Origin: an uncultured Succinivibrionaceae bacterium
GTDB lineage: Bacteria; Pseudomonadota; Gammaproteobacteria; Enterobacterales; Succinivibrionaceae
Direction: 5' to 3'
NCBI GenBank assembly: GCA_900539665.1
Contig: UQCV01000090.1
Span: 1 to 9,404, forward strand
Length of the DNA: 9,404 bases
The position numbers were made by a program, and so were the translations under genes. Shown in pieces: positions 1 through 5,883 of the stretch (the stretch's first letter is position 1; the number at the start of each line of letters is the position of its first letter). Below the pieces are notes generated by a model, which saw only the letters and a program-made list of their open reading frames with translations, was not told where the DNA came from and searched no databases.

Positions 1-56
1 GCAATTCATCTCACCACCTTAGAGGTGGGAGACTTCTTGCCGAGTTCAGTTAAATT
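1..56 (+). mobile_element. Right end of an IS200/IS605-family (tnpB-type) element, body outside the window
   Basis: A stem-loop at about 10-30 (CTC, bulged A, CCACCT, loop TAG, AGGTGG, GAG) is followed by an unpaired tail at 31-56 that begins GACTTCTTGCC and ends GTTCAGTTAAATT. The same 26-nt tail recurs exactly at 360-385. A subterminal hairpin plus a conserved unpaired tail is the usual layout of IS200/IS605 right ends, and this tail resembles ends I associate with tnpB-carrying members. In that family the right end also forms the 3' part of the omega RNA, so bases just after about 56 would act as the guide. No transposase or tnpB gene is visible, so the body would have to lie to the left. 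Family assignment is from recalled resemblance, not a database match. Confidence 0.55.
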
Positions 57-164
57 TATTGATTACTTGATTATAGATCAAAGCTCGATTTCTTAACAAA
101 CGTTAATAATTTGTTTCCGTGGTTGTCACCCGAAGGAACAATTTATTGGTAAAACGCTTTAGAC

Positions 165-196
165 AAAAAAAGAGGCCCTAGACAATGCCGGACCTC
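165..196 (-). terminator. Rho-independent terminator reading leftward
   Basis: On the minus strand a 7-bp stem, GAGGTCC paired with GGGCCTC (one U-G wobble in RNA), closes an 11-nt loop and is followed at once by seven T. On the plus strand the wobble becomes an A-C mismatch and no T run follows, so it works leftward. It is the first terminator downstream of the dehydratase gene ending at 379 and probably ends that transcript. The palindromic IS-like element lies between the two. Confidence 0.75.
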
Positions 197-239
197 GATA
201 CTCCTTATATTTTTTAGGTTATAGAATTTTTAGTTTAGG

Positions 240-385
240 TTTTATCTAAAATCTCCAAGAAGACTCCTTCCTCTTTAGGTGGTGAGTAGTTCACAAGTTA
301 CAGCTTGTAACTTTTAGCTTACTATGTGATATCCTCCCCCACCTATAGAGGGGGAGGGGGACTTCTTGCCGAGTTCAGTTAAATT
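240..385. mobile_element. MITE-like imperfect palindrome built from two outward-facing IS200/IS605-type ends
   Basis: The right arm (333-385) has an 8-bp hairpin, CCTCCCCC (333-340) with GGGGGAGG (350-357), then the 26-nt tail at 360-385 identical to 31-56. The left arm (240-286), read on the minus strand, is a diverged copy: CTCACCACCTAAAGAGG, then GGAG, then TCTTCTTGGAGATTTTAG and ATAAA. It aligns base for base with much of the right arm and with copy 1-56. At the centre is a perfect 8-bp inverted repeat, AAGTTACA (295-302) and TGTAACTT (306-313), with a 3-nt loop. The whole is an approximately 150-bp imperfect palindrome with no coding capacity, as expected of a non-autonomous derivative. 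Exact ends are uncertain. It overlaps the last two codons of the dehydratase gene. The rest of the 57-378 gap holds the terminator at 165-196 and otherwise no gene that I can see. Confidence 0.5.
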
Positions 386-765
386 CTCAATTGACCTTTT
401 GCTAACACGCGAAGTGCAGGCGAAGTTGGATCGCTATAGAAGAAGGTAACCAACTTTTCATCTGGCACTAAAGTTATAGTCAAATCAATTTTAGTATTTG
501 GGAAAATCGGATGCGAAAAACGCAGATTATCAACCGAACGAAATGACACGTTGGGCGCATAGTAAATGCGCAAATATTCTTCAACCCAATATACTAAAAC
601 CATCCCCGGTAAAATATGAATTGTATCAAAGTGCCCTTGAAACCAACTTAAATTTTGAGTGATATCTAAAGTAAGCTTTAGTTCACGGCTACTCTTAACA
701 GTCTTAATAATCGCAGGAAATTTGTTATTCATAGTTATACATTCACTCGTTATAATTTTTTTCAC
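379..765 (-). CDS. ApeI-like hotdog-fold 3-hydroxyacyl-ACP dehydratase
   Basis: The 128-residue protein carries the FabZ/ApeI signature WFQGHF (residues 41-46) followed by ILPG (51-54) and VYWVEEYL (58-65). His45 is the expected catalytic histidine. LRFSHPIFPN (81-90) matches the second conserved strand region of the family. Such enzymes remove water from 3-hydroxyacyl-ACP in cytoplasmic fatty-acid or aryl-polyene synthesis. The listed start is a GTG without a visible ribosome site. ATG at codon 12 (base 732) would give 117 residues, nearer the usual length, and is a good alternative. It follows the Sel1 gene on the same strand with a 170-bp gap, so co-transcription is possible. No ketosynthase, acyl carrier protein or other aryl-polyene gene is in the window, so its pathway is unknown. 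The stop codon and the preceding Ile codon lie inside the IS-like tail at 360-385, so the natural C-terminus may have been altered slightly. Confidence 0.8.
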   Translation of the reverse strand: MKKIITSECITMNNKFPAIIKTVKSSRELKLTLDITQNLSWFQGHFDTIHILPGMVLVYWVEEYLRIYYAPNVSFRSVDNLRFSHPIFPNTKIDLTITLVPDEKLVTFFYSDPTSPALRVLAKGQLRI

Positions 766-792
766 CTGAGCTTGGTATTTAACTTTCCATCA

Positions 793-816
793 GACGGAAC
801 TCTAAAATTTTCCGTC
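793..816. other. Hairpin between the Sel1 gene and the dehydratase gene
   Basis: A perfect 7-bp inverted repeat, GACGGAA (793-799) and TTCCGTC (810-816), with a 10-nt AT-rich loop lies in the 170-bp gap, 28 bp ahead of the dehydratase GTG. In the direction of the flanking genes no T run follows it, so it does not look like a terminator. It could be an mRNA processing or stability structure. This is inferred only from pairing. Confidence 0.35.
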
Positions 817-935
817 AAAAAAGCTTTGGCTCTAAGTAGGCGTTTGGCTATAAAAATAGACGCTCTTAGAACTCGATGGCTTATATATTATCACGAGTTT
901 GGCAATTTTTCCGTGGGCAAATTACGGTTTTTTGA

Positions 936-2735
936 TCATTTAAACATCTCACTAACCACACTTTTTGGTAGTTCTAAATCGATTTCCTCTTGGCAAGTGC
1001 TTATTTTTTGGCGTAATTTTTTCGCTGCGCTACGCCCATTTATCTTAACAGTCGCACTCAAGTTGGCTTCTACCTGGCTTAGTAAAATTCGAGCTTTATC
1101 CAAGCACCAAGCGGCCTGCTTTAGCCAAGCATAGCCTAAAGTTGGGTTTTGTGGTTTCCCATGCCCTAAGTTAAAGGCTCTACTCATATATAGGGCCGCA
1201 TAGGCATTACCAGCTAAGGCTGCCGTTTCACATAAATGCGCAGCTTTATGGTAGTTTGGTTCACCAAACTCATGGCTTGCATAGATATAGCATAGTTCTG
1301 TATTAGCCTCTTGCTGTCCTTTATTTGCCGCAAATTCGTAATTTACCCGGGCCACATCAGGCTTTTGTTTTAAGCCCCCACGCCCAAAACGATACAAGCG
1401 AGCTAAAAGTAGTTTGCCGTCCGCATCCCCGCCTTGCGCTAAAAATTCAATGAATTCTCGCGCTTTAACGTAATCTTGCGCTTTATAGTACTTATGCGCA
1501 AATTTAAGGGCGAGTTTTTGATCTCCAGCTAAGGCTCGTTTTTCTTCTGGCGTAAAATTAGTGGTTAGCGCCTCACTAGCAGCGACATTTTCCGAAGCGA
1601 AAGTATTTTCCACCATACTAGCCTCATCAACGTCAGCGCTAACCACACTTGCGTCACTACCTAAACTCGGGTCGTCGCTAGGAATCTCTTCATTAATTTG
1701 CATTATTTGGGAGGTATTTTCATCTGAATGATCGCGCCCGCTTGATATGATAATTCTACGTTTAGGCTTTAAACCGGCTTGGTTCTCTAGCTCATCTTGA
1801 ATCCCATTTGTAGCTCTAGCTCCATTAGAAACTTTTTCTTCATCCCTTTTTAAATTAGCCATGGCTTGGGTCACGCGCCCAGCACGTGCTAAATATTTAG
1901 CTGCAAACTCAGAATTTGCTTTCACCCCTACACCACGCTTATAAATATCAGCGGCAATTTTATACGCCTCGTAATCGCCAAATTCACCCGCCATGTTAAG
2001 TAAAATTAACGCCCGGTGCGCATTTTTAGCGAGCGTTTGTGGAGTGTTCTCCCCCATGAGTAACGCTAGTGCTAAAGGCTTTAGCCCTTTAGGTTCACCA
2101 TCTTTGATAGCACGCGCAAACAATTTAGCAGCTTTGTGGTAATCAAGTTCAAGTTTAGTGCCTGACAAATACTGCATTCCTAAATACAATGCCGCTTCAC
2201 CGGCATCACCTTGGGCCATACAAGCTTCTAACAACTTTACCGCCGTATCTAGTTCTAAGGGAGTTGGTTGCGCTTGCTCTAGATAAAAGCTAGCTAACAA
2301 CATGCGCGGCTCTAATAAATCTGATTCACTCGTCACTAACTTTAATAAACGTACAGCTTCATGTTCGTTTTTATGCACGCCTTTGCCTTTAAGGAGCATG
2401 GCCGCTAACATGGTGCGCGCTCCATTACTCCCAAGCTCTGCTCCCCGTAAGGCCCAATAGTATTGCTTCTCTACATTGTTTTTTTGGCCGTATTCGTAAG
2501 CAAGATACGCCATAGCATCACCATTGCCTTCACCATCAAGGGCTTCACGGCAAACATTATTTAATCCGGTCTCTTGCACGCAGGCTCGCCCTAGCTTCGT
2601 TTTTAAGCATTCAGGTTCATCATCGCGTGCGTAAACTTCAGCGCTAAAAGCCATTAAAGCCCAGTAGACTCCACCTAAAGCGAGGCTTAGCATAGTTTTG
2701 CTACTCAAATTTTGGCTAAATTTTCGCTCAAACAT
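936..2735 (-). CDS. Secreted Sel1-repeat (SLR) protein
   Basis: From the start chosen here the protein has 599 residues. An ATG four codons upstream (2747) is also open, but the ATG at 2735 has a GGAG ribosome site 6 nt before it and the upstream one has none. Residue numbers below count from the upstream Met. A positively charged start, a hydrophobic stretch (about 19-37) and the site VYA/RD at 40-41 form a Sec signal peptide, so the product is probably periplasmic. Residues about 70-290 and 405-550 contain degenerate Sel1 repeats, for example AALYLGMQYLSGTKLELDYH with KAAKLFARAIKDGE and ALYMSRAFNLGHGKPQN. These alpha-alpha hairpins build a superhelical protein-binding scaffold. An acidic Ser/Asn-rich linker (about 292-405) separates the two blocks. 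Cys48, 56, 66, 486, 506, 548 and 584 could form disulfides. The C-terminal tail (555-603) is probably helical and not repeat-like. Sel1 proteins have diverse roles, and the partner here is unknown. Confidence 0.85.
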   Translation of the reverse strand: MFERKFSQNLSSKTMLSLALGGVYWALMAFSAEVYARDDEPECLKTKLGRACVQETGLNNVCREALDGEGNGDAMAYLAYEYGQKNNVEKQYYWALRGAELGSNGARTMLAAMLLKGKGVHKNEHEAVRLLKLVTSESDLLEPRMLLASFYLEQAQPTPLELDTAVKLLEACMAQGDAGEAALYLGMQYLSGTKLELDYHKAAKLFARAIKDGEPKGLKPLALALLMGENTPQTLAKNAHRALILLNMAGEFGDYEAYKIAADIYKRGVGVKANSEFAAKYLARAGRVTQAMANLKRDEEKVSNGARATNGIQDELENQAGLKPKRRIIISSGRDHSDENTSQIMQINEEIPSDDPSLGSDASVVSADVDEASMVENTFASENVAASEALTTNFTPEEKRALAGDQKLALKFAHKYYKAQDYVKAREFIEFLAQGGDADGKLLLARLYRFGRGGLKQKPDVARVNYEFAANKGQQEANTELCYIYASHEFGEPNYHKAAHLCETAALAGNAYAALYMSRAFNLGHGKPQNPTLGYAWLKQAAWCLDKARILLSQVEANLSATVKINGRSAAKKLRQKISTCQEEIDLELPKSVVSEMFK

Positions 2736-2824
2736 ACGCTGCTCCATCCCATGATTTTCATCGTGTTGTAGTTACTAAGGCTTTCGAACCTATTTTTATA
2801 GTATTTTTTTTATAATTACGGTTA

Positions 2825-2830
2825 ATTATA
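2825..2830 (-). promoter_or_regulatory. Possible -10 box for the Sel1-repeat gene
   Basis: A consensus TATAAT reads leftward here, about 90 bp before the chosen ATG at 2735. The hexamer at 17-bp spacing (TCTATA) matches the -35 consensus poorly. The region is very AT-rich, so a chance match is possible. TACTAT at about 2797-2802 is a weaker alternative. Confidence 0.3.
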
Positions 2831-2920
2831 ATCGTTTTATATAGCCATATAGATTTTTTTCTTTCATCTGTGCGCTAAGGCTTGATTTTGACTACCACCT
2901 CCCTTTTGCTTCTCTTTCTT

Positions 2921-2998
2921 TTTCTTTGGTTATTTTTTTCTTTGTTTTCTTTTTTCTTTTTTCTTTGGTTACTTTTTCCTTTGTTTTCTTTATTTCTT
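2921..2998. repeat. Two tandem copies of a 39-bp pyrimidine-rich unit
   Basis: CTTTGGTTA occurs at 2924 and 2963, and CTTTGTTTTCTT at 2940 and 2979, both exactly 39 bp apart. A partial third CTTTGG sits at 2996. The plus strand from about 2901 to 3000 is almost pure C/T with a few G. Such a tract may bend or form triplex DNA and is prone to slippage. No function can be read from it. Confidence 0.7.
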
Positions 2999-3083
2999 TG
3001 GCTTTAATTCCTAAACAAAAATTAGGCGCCAAAGGCTATGAATTTTAAGGCTCTGCTCATGAGCGCAAACTATGTGTTTTTTA

Positions 3084-3139
3084 TTGATATAGGAAAATAC
3101 TATACCATGCCATAAGAATATATGATTTTACTATATCAA
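3084..3139. repeat. 9-bp inverted repeat with a 38-nt spacer upstream of metE
   Basis: TTGATATAG (3084-3092) is exactly complementary to CTATATCAA (3131-3139). A further CTATA at 3099-3103 pairs with the TATAG of the left arm. Three related half sites within 56 bp may be a regulator binding region, but the AT-rich background makes chance matches more likely. Confidence 0.4.
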
Positions 3140-3182
3140 GCGGTTTAATTATAATTTTTACCAACGACGCGTAGGACGAATG

Positions 3183-3242
3183 CTTACGTTTTAAACCCTA
3201 CAAGGTACCAGCGTTTACGTAAGATATGGAACCTATGGTTCC
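3183..3242. repeat. Two adjacent hairpins in the metE upstream region
   Basis: CTTACGT (3183-3189) pairs with ACGTAAG (3217-3223) over a loop that contains GGTACC. Four bases later, GGAACC (3228-3233) pairs with GGTTCC (3237-3242) over the 3-nt loop TAT. If this region is transcribed it would form a structured leader about 230 nt before metE. It matches no riboswitch class that I recognise. Confidence 0.4.
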
Positions 3243-3339
3243 TCCCCCATAAATTAAAATTTTACTTACAACCTAATTTATAAATGGCTCCGCCCTTTTT
3301 AGAACCTAGCTTTTTGCGATTTCCATTTCAGTTTGAAGC

Positions 3340-3377
3340 TCAATATGGATTTCAATATGGATCTCACCTTAGATCCA
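3340..3377 (+). promoter_or_regulatory. Direct repeat plus hairpin, possible metE operator or leader element
   Basis: TCAATATGGAT occurs at 3340-3350 and again at 3352-3362, a 12-bp period. The second copy runs into a stem-loop, TGGATCT (3358-3364) and AGATCCA (3371-3377), with a 6-nt loop. The structure lies about 90 bp before the metE start, where a regulator or attenuator would act. It does not match the MetJ box (AGACGTCT) or the MetR site (TGAA-N5-TTCA). Confidence 0.35.
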
Positions 3378-3454
3378 AATTTACGAAAGACTAGTTAAAA
3401 AGTTTTGTTTAGTGCTCGAATTTTACGACTGAACTAAGCCTAAGCGGACCATAT

Positions 3455-3461
3455 TAAGGAG
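3455..3461 (+). promoter_or_regulatory. Ribosome binding site of metE
   Basis: TAAGGAG stands 6 nt before the ATG at 3468. It is the strongest Shine-Dalgarno in the window and fixes the metE start. Confidence 0.85.
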
Positions 3462-3467
3462 CAAATA

Positions 3468-5723
3468 ATGCAAACATTCGTTTCTGGTTATCCACGTATC
3501 GGTGCCCATCGTGAACTTAAATTTGCCACTGAACAATTTTTTGCGGGCAAATTAAGCGCAGAAGAACTCCAAAAGGTAGCGGCCGACATTAGAGCCCACA
3601 ACTGGCAACTTCTAGCCCAAAACGGCATTGACTATATCCCATCAGGCGATTTCTCTTTTTACGATAACGTCCTCGACGCTTCTATTCTCTTTGGCTTACT
3701 CCCTGAAAGATTTGCGGATGTTTTGGCGGACGATGTAGCAAGTGCTTTTGCTCCAGCGCGCGGGACTGAAGGCAAAGTAGCGTTAGCTTTAAGAAAGTGG
3801 TTCACTACTAACTACCACTATCTCGTACCTGAATGTGACGCTTCAACTCAAATTAGTTTAAGAGGCCAAGGCCCAATCAAGTATTACCAAGAAGCCAAGG
3901 CTCTTGGCATCGAAACCATCCCAAGCATCATTGGTCCGTTCACCCTTTTAAAGCTAACTTCCTATAGTGACAATAGAACCGCCCAAGAACTAGCGCCTGC
4001 TTTAGCTTTAGCGGTTAAACAATTACTTGTAAATGCAGCTCAAGCAGGGGCTTCTTGGTTTGCTTTTGATGAACCAGCACTTGTATTAGACCTTAGCGCT
4101 GAAGATAAGAAGCTTTTAACCTATCTTTATGAACTTATCTTGGCCAACCGTAAGCAAAAGGTATTAATTCGTACTTCTTTTGGGGATATTCGTGACGCTT
4201 GGGATACTATCTGCGCCGTAGCTCCAGATGGGATCAGCCTTGATTTTGATGAAGGCGCTTACAACATTGAGCTTTTAAAGCAGCAACCTCTTCCGGCTAG
4301 CACCACTTTATTTGCAGGGTTAATCCGCGGGCGTGGTATTTGGTGTGCAAATTACGATGCTGTGCTTGCACGCTTTGAGGAAATCAGGAAGTTTGCCCCA
4401 AATGCTGTGCTTGGGACCGCATGTTCACTTCTTCATGTACCAGTATCTACCGCAACCGAAACTGTGCTTGATAAGTCATATACCGCTTACTTCTCTTTTG
4501 CTCAAGAAAAGGTTCAAGAACTCTCTGTGCTTAGCTTAGCTGAAAGCTCTCCTGATGAAGCCGCGCCTTTACTAAACGCTAGACGCGAACTTTTAAGTAA
4601 ACAACGCACAACTCCAGATGAAGCCGTTAATTCTCGAGTAGCAGCCTTAAAGGATAGCGATTTTACCCGTCTTCCAGCGAGAGCCCAAAGATTAGCAGAG
4701 CAGCAGCTCGCTTTAAAGCTTCCGGTGCTACCAACCACCACCATCGGTTCTTTCCCTCAAACGGCCGAAGTACGTGCTTTGCGTCGTAACTTACGTCAAG
4801 GTAACATTAGCTTAGACGCTTATAACACTGGCATTAAGAACGAAATCAAAGCTTGCATCAAAACCCAAGAAGAACTAGGCCTTGACGTCTTAGTACACGG
4901 TGAATTTGAACGTAATGACATGGTGGAATACTTTGGTGAACACTTAAATGGCTTTATCTTCACTAGTAATGGCTGGGTTCAGTCTTATGGGACCCGTTGC
5001 GTTAAGCCTCCTGTAGTTTGGGGTGATGTTTCACGTAAAAATCCAATTACTGTAGAAACCGCTTGTTACGCCCAAAGCTTAACCTCAAAACCAGTTAAAG
5101 GCATGTTGACCGGCCCGGTTACCATTTGTAACTGGTCATTCCTCCGTGAAGACCTCGACCTTAAGACCATCATGTACCAAGTAGCTTCAGCGGTGCGCGA
5201 TGAAGTTTTAGATCTCGAACAAGCCGGCATTAAAGTAATCCAAATTGACGAAGCTGCGTTACGTGAAAAGCTTCCTCTTAAAAAGAGCCGTCAAGTAGTC
5301 GATTACCTTGAATTTGCAGTCCCTGCTTTCCGCCTTACAGCAAGCGGAGTAAGGGCTGATACTCAGATCCATACCCATATGTGCTATAGCGAATTTAGAG
5401 ATATTTTGCCATGGATCGATGCGATGGACGCCGATGTAATTTCCTTTGAAGCAGCGCGTTCTGGTTTAAGCCTCCTCGAAAGCTTAAAGGTTGAAGGTTT
5501 TGGGGCCCAAATCGGCCCTGGGGTGTACGATATCCACTCTCCAGTTATTCCAAAAACCAGTGCCATCAAAGAACGCATCGAAAGTATTCTTAAGGTTCTA
5601 CCTGTAAGCTCAGTTTGGATTAACCCAGATTGCGGTCTTAAGACACGTAAGAATGAAGAATGCTTGCCAGCTCTTGCTAACATGATGGCGGCAGTAAAGG
5701 AAGTACGCGCTTCTTTAAATTAA
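3468..5723 (+). CDS. metE: Cobalamin-independent methionine synthase MetE (EC 2.1.1.14)
   Basis: The 751-residue cytoplasmic enzyme transfers a methyl group from 5-methyltetrahydropteroyltri-L-glutamate to homocysteine, the last step of methionine synthesis, without vitamin B12. Length agrees with the family (about 750-760). The N-terminal barrel opens with SGYPRIGAHRELK, and the second, catalytic barrel begins at PTTTIGSFPQ (422-431). VHGEFERNDM (476-485), the Tyr-Phe-Gly-Glu motif that follows, and LTGPVTICNW are conserved substrate-site segments. The zinc site is intact: His637 and Cys639 (in THMCYSEF), Glu661 (in SFEAARSG) and Cys722 (in NPDCGLK), equivalent to His641, Cys643, Glu665 and Cys726 of the E. 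coli enzyme. The AAGGAG site sets the start. The gene stands alone, with no metF, metR or transporter beside it, and ends at a strong terminator. In other gammaproteobacteria metE is controlled by MetJ and MetR, but I see neither site here. Confidence 0.98.
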   Translation: MQTFVSGYPRIGAHRELKFATEQFFAGKLSAEELQKVAADIRAHNWQLLAQNGIDYIPSGDFSFYDNVLDASILFGLLPERFADVLADDVASAFAPARGTEGKVALALRKWFTTNYHYLVPECDASTQISLRGQGPIKYYQEAKALGIETIPSIIGPFTLLKLTSYSDNRTAQELAPALALAVKQLLVNAAQAGASWFAFDEPALVLDLSAEDKKLLTYLYELILANRKQKVLIRTSFGDIRDAWDTICAVAPDGISLDFDEGAYNIELLKQQPLPASTTLFAGLIRGRGIWCANYDAVLARFEEIRKFAPNAVLGTACSLLHVPVSTATETVLDKSYTAYFSFAQEKVQELSVLSLAESSPDEAAPLLNARRELLSKQRTTPDEAVNSRVAALKDSDFTRLPARAQRLAEQQLALKLPVLPTTTIGSFPQTAEVRALRRNLRQGNISLDAYNTGIKNEIKACIKTQEELGLDVLVHGEFERNDMVEYFGEHLNGFIFTSNGWVQSYGTRCVKPPVVWGDVSRKNPITVETACYAQSLTSKPVKGMLTGPVTICNWSFLREDLDLKTIMYQVASAVRDEVLDLEQAGIKVIQIDEAALREKLPLKKSRQVVDYLEFAVPAFRLTASGVRADTQIHTHMCYSEFRDILPWIDAMDADVISFEAARSGLSLLESLKVEGFGAQIGPGVYDIHSPVIPKTSAIKERIESILKVLPVSSVWINPDCGLKTRKNEECLPALANMMAAVKEVRASLN

Positions 5724-5730
5724 GTTAGTT

Positions 5731-5777
5731 AGAGCTCAAATTTAACTAGAGCTCAGAGCGGCTACCATCAAGTAGCC
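5731..5777 (+). other. Two small hairpins in the metE 3' untranslated region
   Basis: The palindromic hexamer GAGCTC occurs at 5732-5737 and 5749-5754 inside a repeated AGAGCTCA / TAGAGCTCA context. It is followed by a perfect 6-bp stem, GGCTAC (5760-5765) and GTAGCC (5772-5777), with a 6-nt loop. Neither has a T run. With the terminator at 5799 they would give the metE message a structured 3' end, perhaps protecting it from exonucleases. Confidence 0.4.
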
Positions 5778-5798
5778 TCCTAAATTTACCCACCAAAT

Positions 5799-5838
5799 AA
5801 AACCGGCAAGTTCAGTGCAACTTACCGGTTTTTTATTT
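5799..5838. terminator. Bidirectional Rho-independent terminator between convergent genes
   Basis: AAAACCGG, a C/A position, AAGTT, loop CAGTGC, AACTT and CCGGTTTT make a 13-bp stem with one mismatch, followed on the plus strand by TTTTTTATTTT. It ends metE. On the minus strand the mismatch becomes a U-G wobble and the stem is followed by TTTTATTT, so it also serves the gene ending at 5884. Confidence 0.9.
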
Positions 5839-5883
5839 TAGTTTTGACTTTTGGCCCTTCATTCTTTAATTTGCGCTAACAAT

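Larger units (their letters stand above)
2748..3467. other. Gene-free 720-bp region between the divergent Sel1 and metE genes
   Basis: No convincing coding frame is present on either strand. The stretch contains, from left to right: AT-rich DNA with the likely Sel1 promoter (to about 2850); a pyrimidine-rich tandem repeat (2921-2998); a 10-bp perfect palindrome GCTCATGAGC (3055-3064); paired inverted repeats (3084-3139, 3183-3223, 3228-3242); a 12-bp-period direct repeat with an adjoining hairpin (3340-3377); and the metE ribosome site. I found no clear sigma-70 promoter for metE and no cobalamin or SAM riboswitch motif. Confidence 0.7.

Noticed and set aside
910..932. Plus-strand terminator (CCGT...ACGG followed by six T)
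   Set aside because: The stem is only about 4 bp with AT closure, and there is no plus-strand gene for it to end.
772..1134. 120-codon open frame on the plus strand, starting at a TTG
   Set aside because: Two thirds of it is antisense to the well-supported Sel1-repeat gene, it has no ribosome site, and its composition is that of reversed coding sequence.
3038..3115. 25-codon frame upstream of metE with three Met codons, a possible leader peptide
   Set aside because: No usable ribosome site (AAAGG only 2 nt before ATG), the Met codons are scattered rather than clustered, and no terminator/antiterminator pair follows.
3325..3360. MetR or MetJ site ahead of metE
   Set aside because: TTCA-GTT-TGAA is present but has the half sites in the reverse order of a MetR site, and no AGACGTCT-like MetJ box occurs.
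3150..3467. Cobalamin or SAM riboswitch ahead of metE
   Set aside because: I looked for the B12 box and the conserved cores of SAM riboswitches and found none. The hairpins present do not fit those folds.
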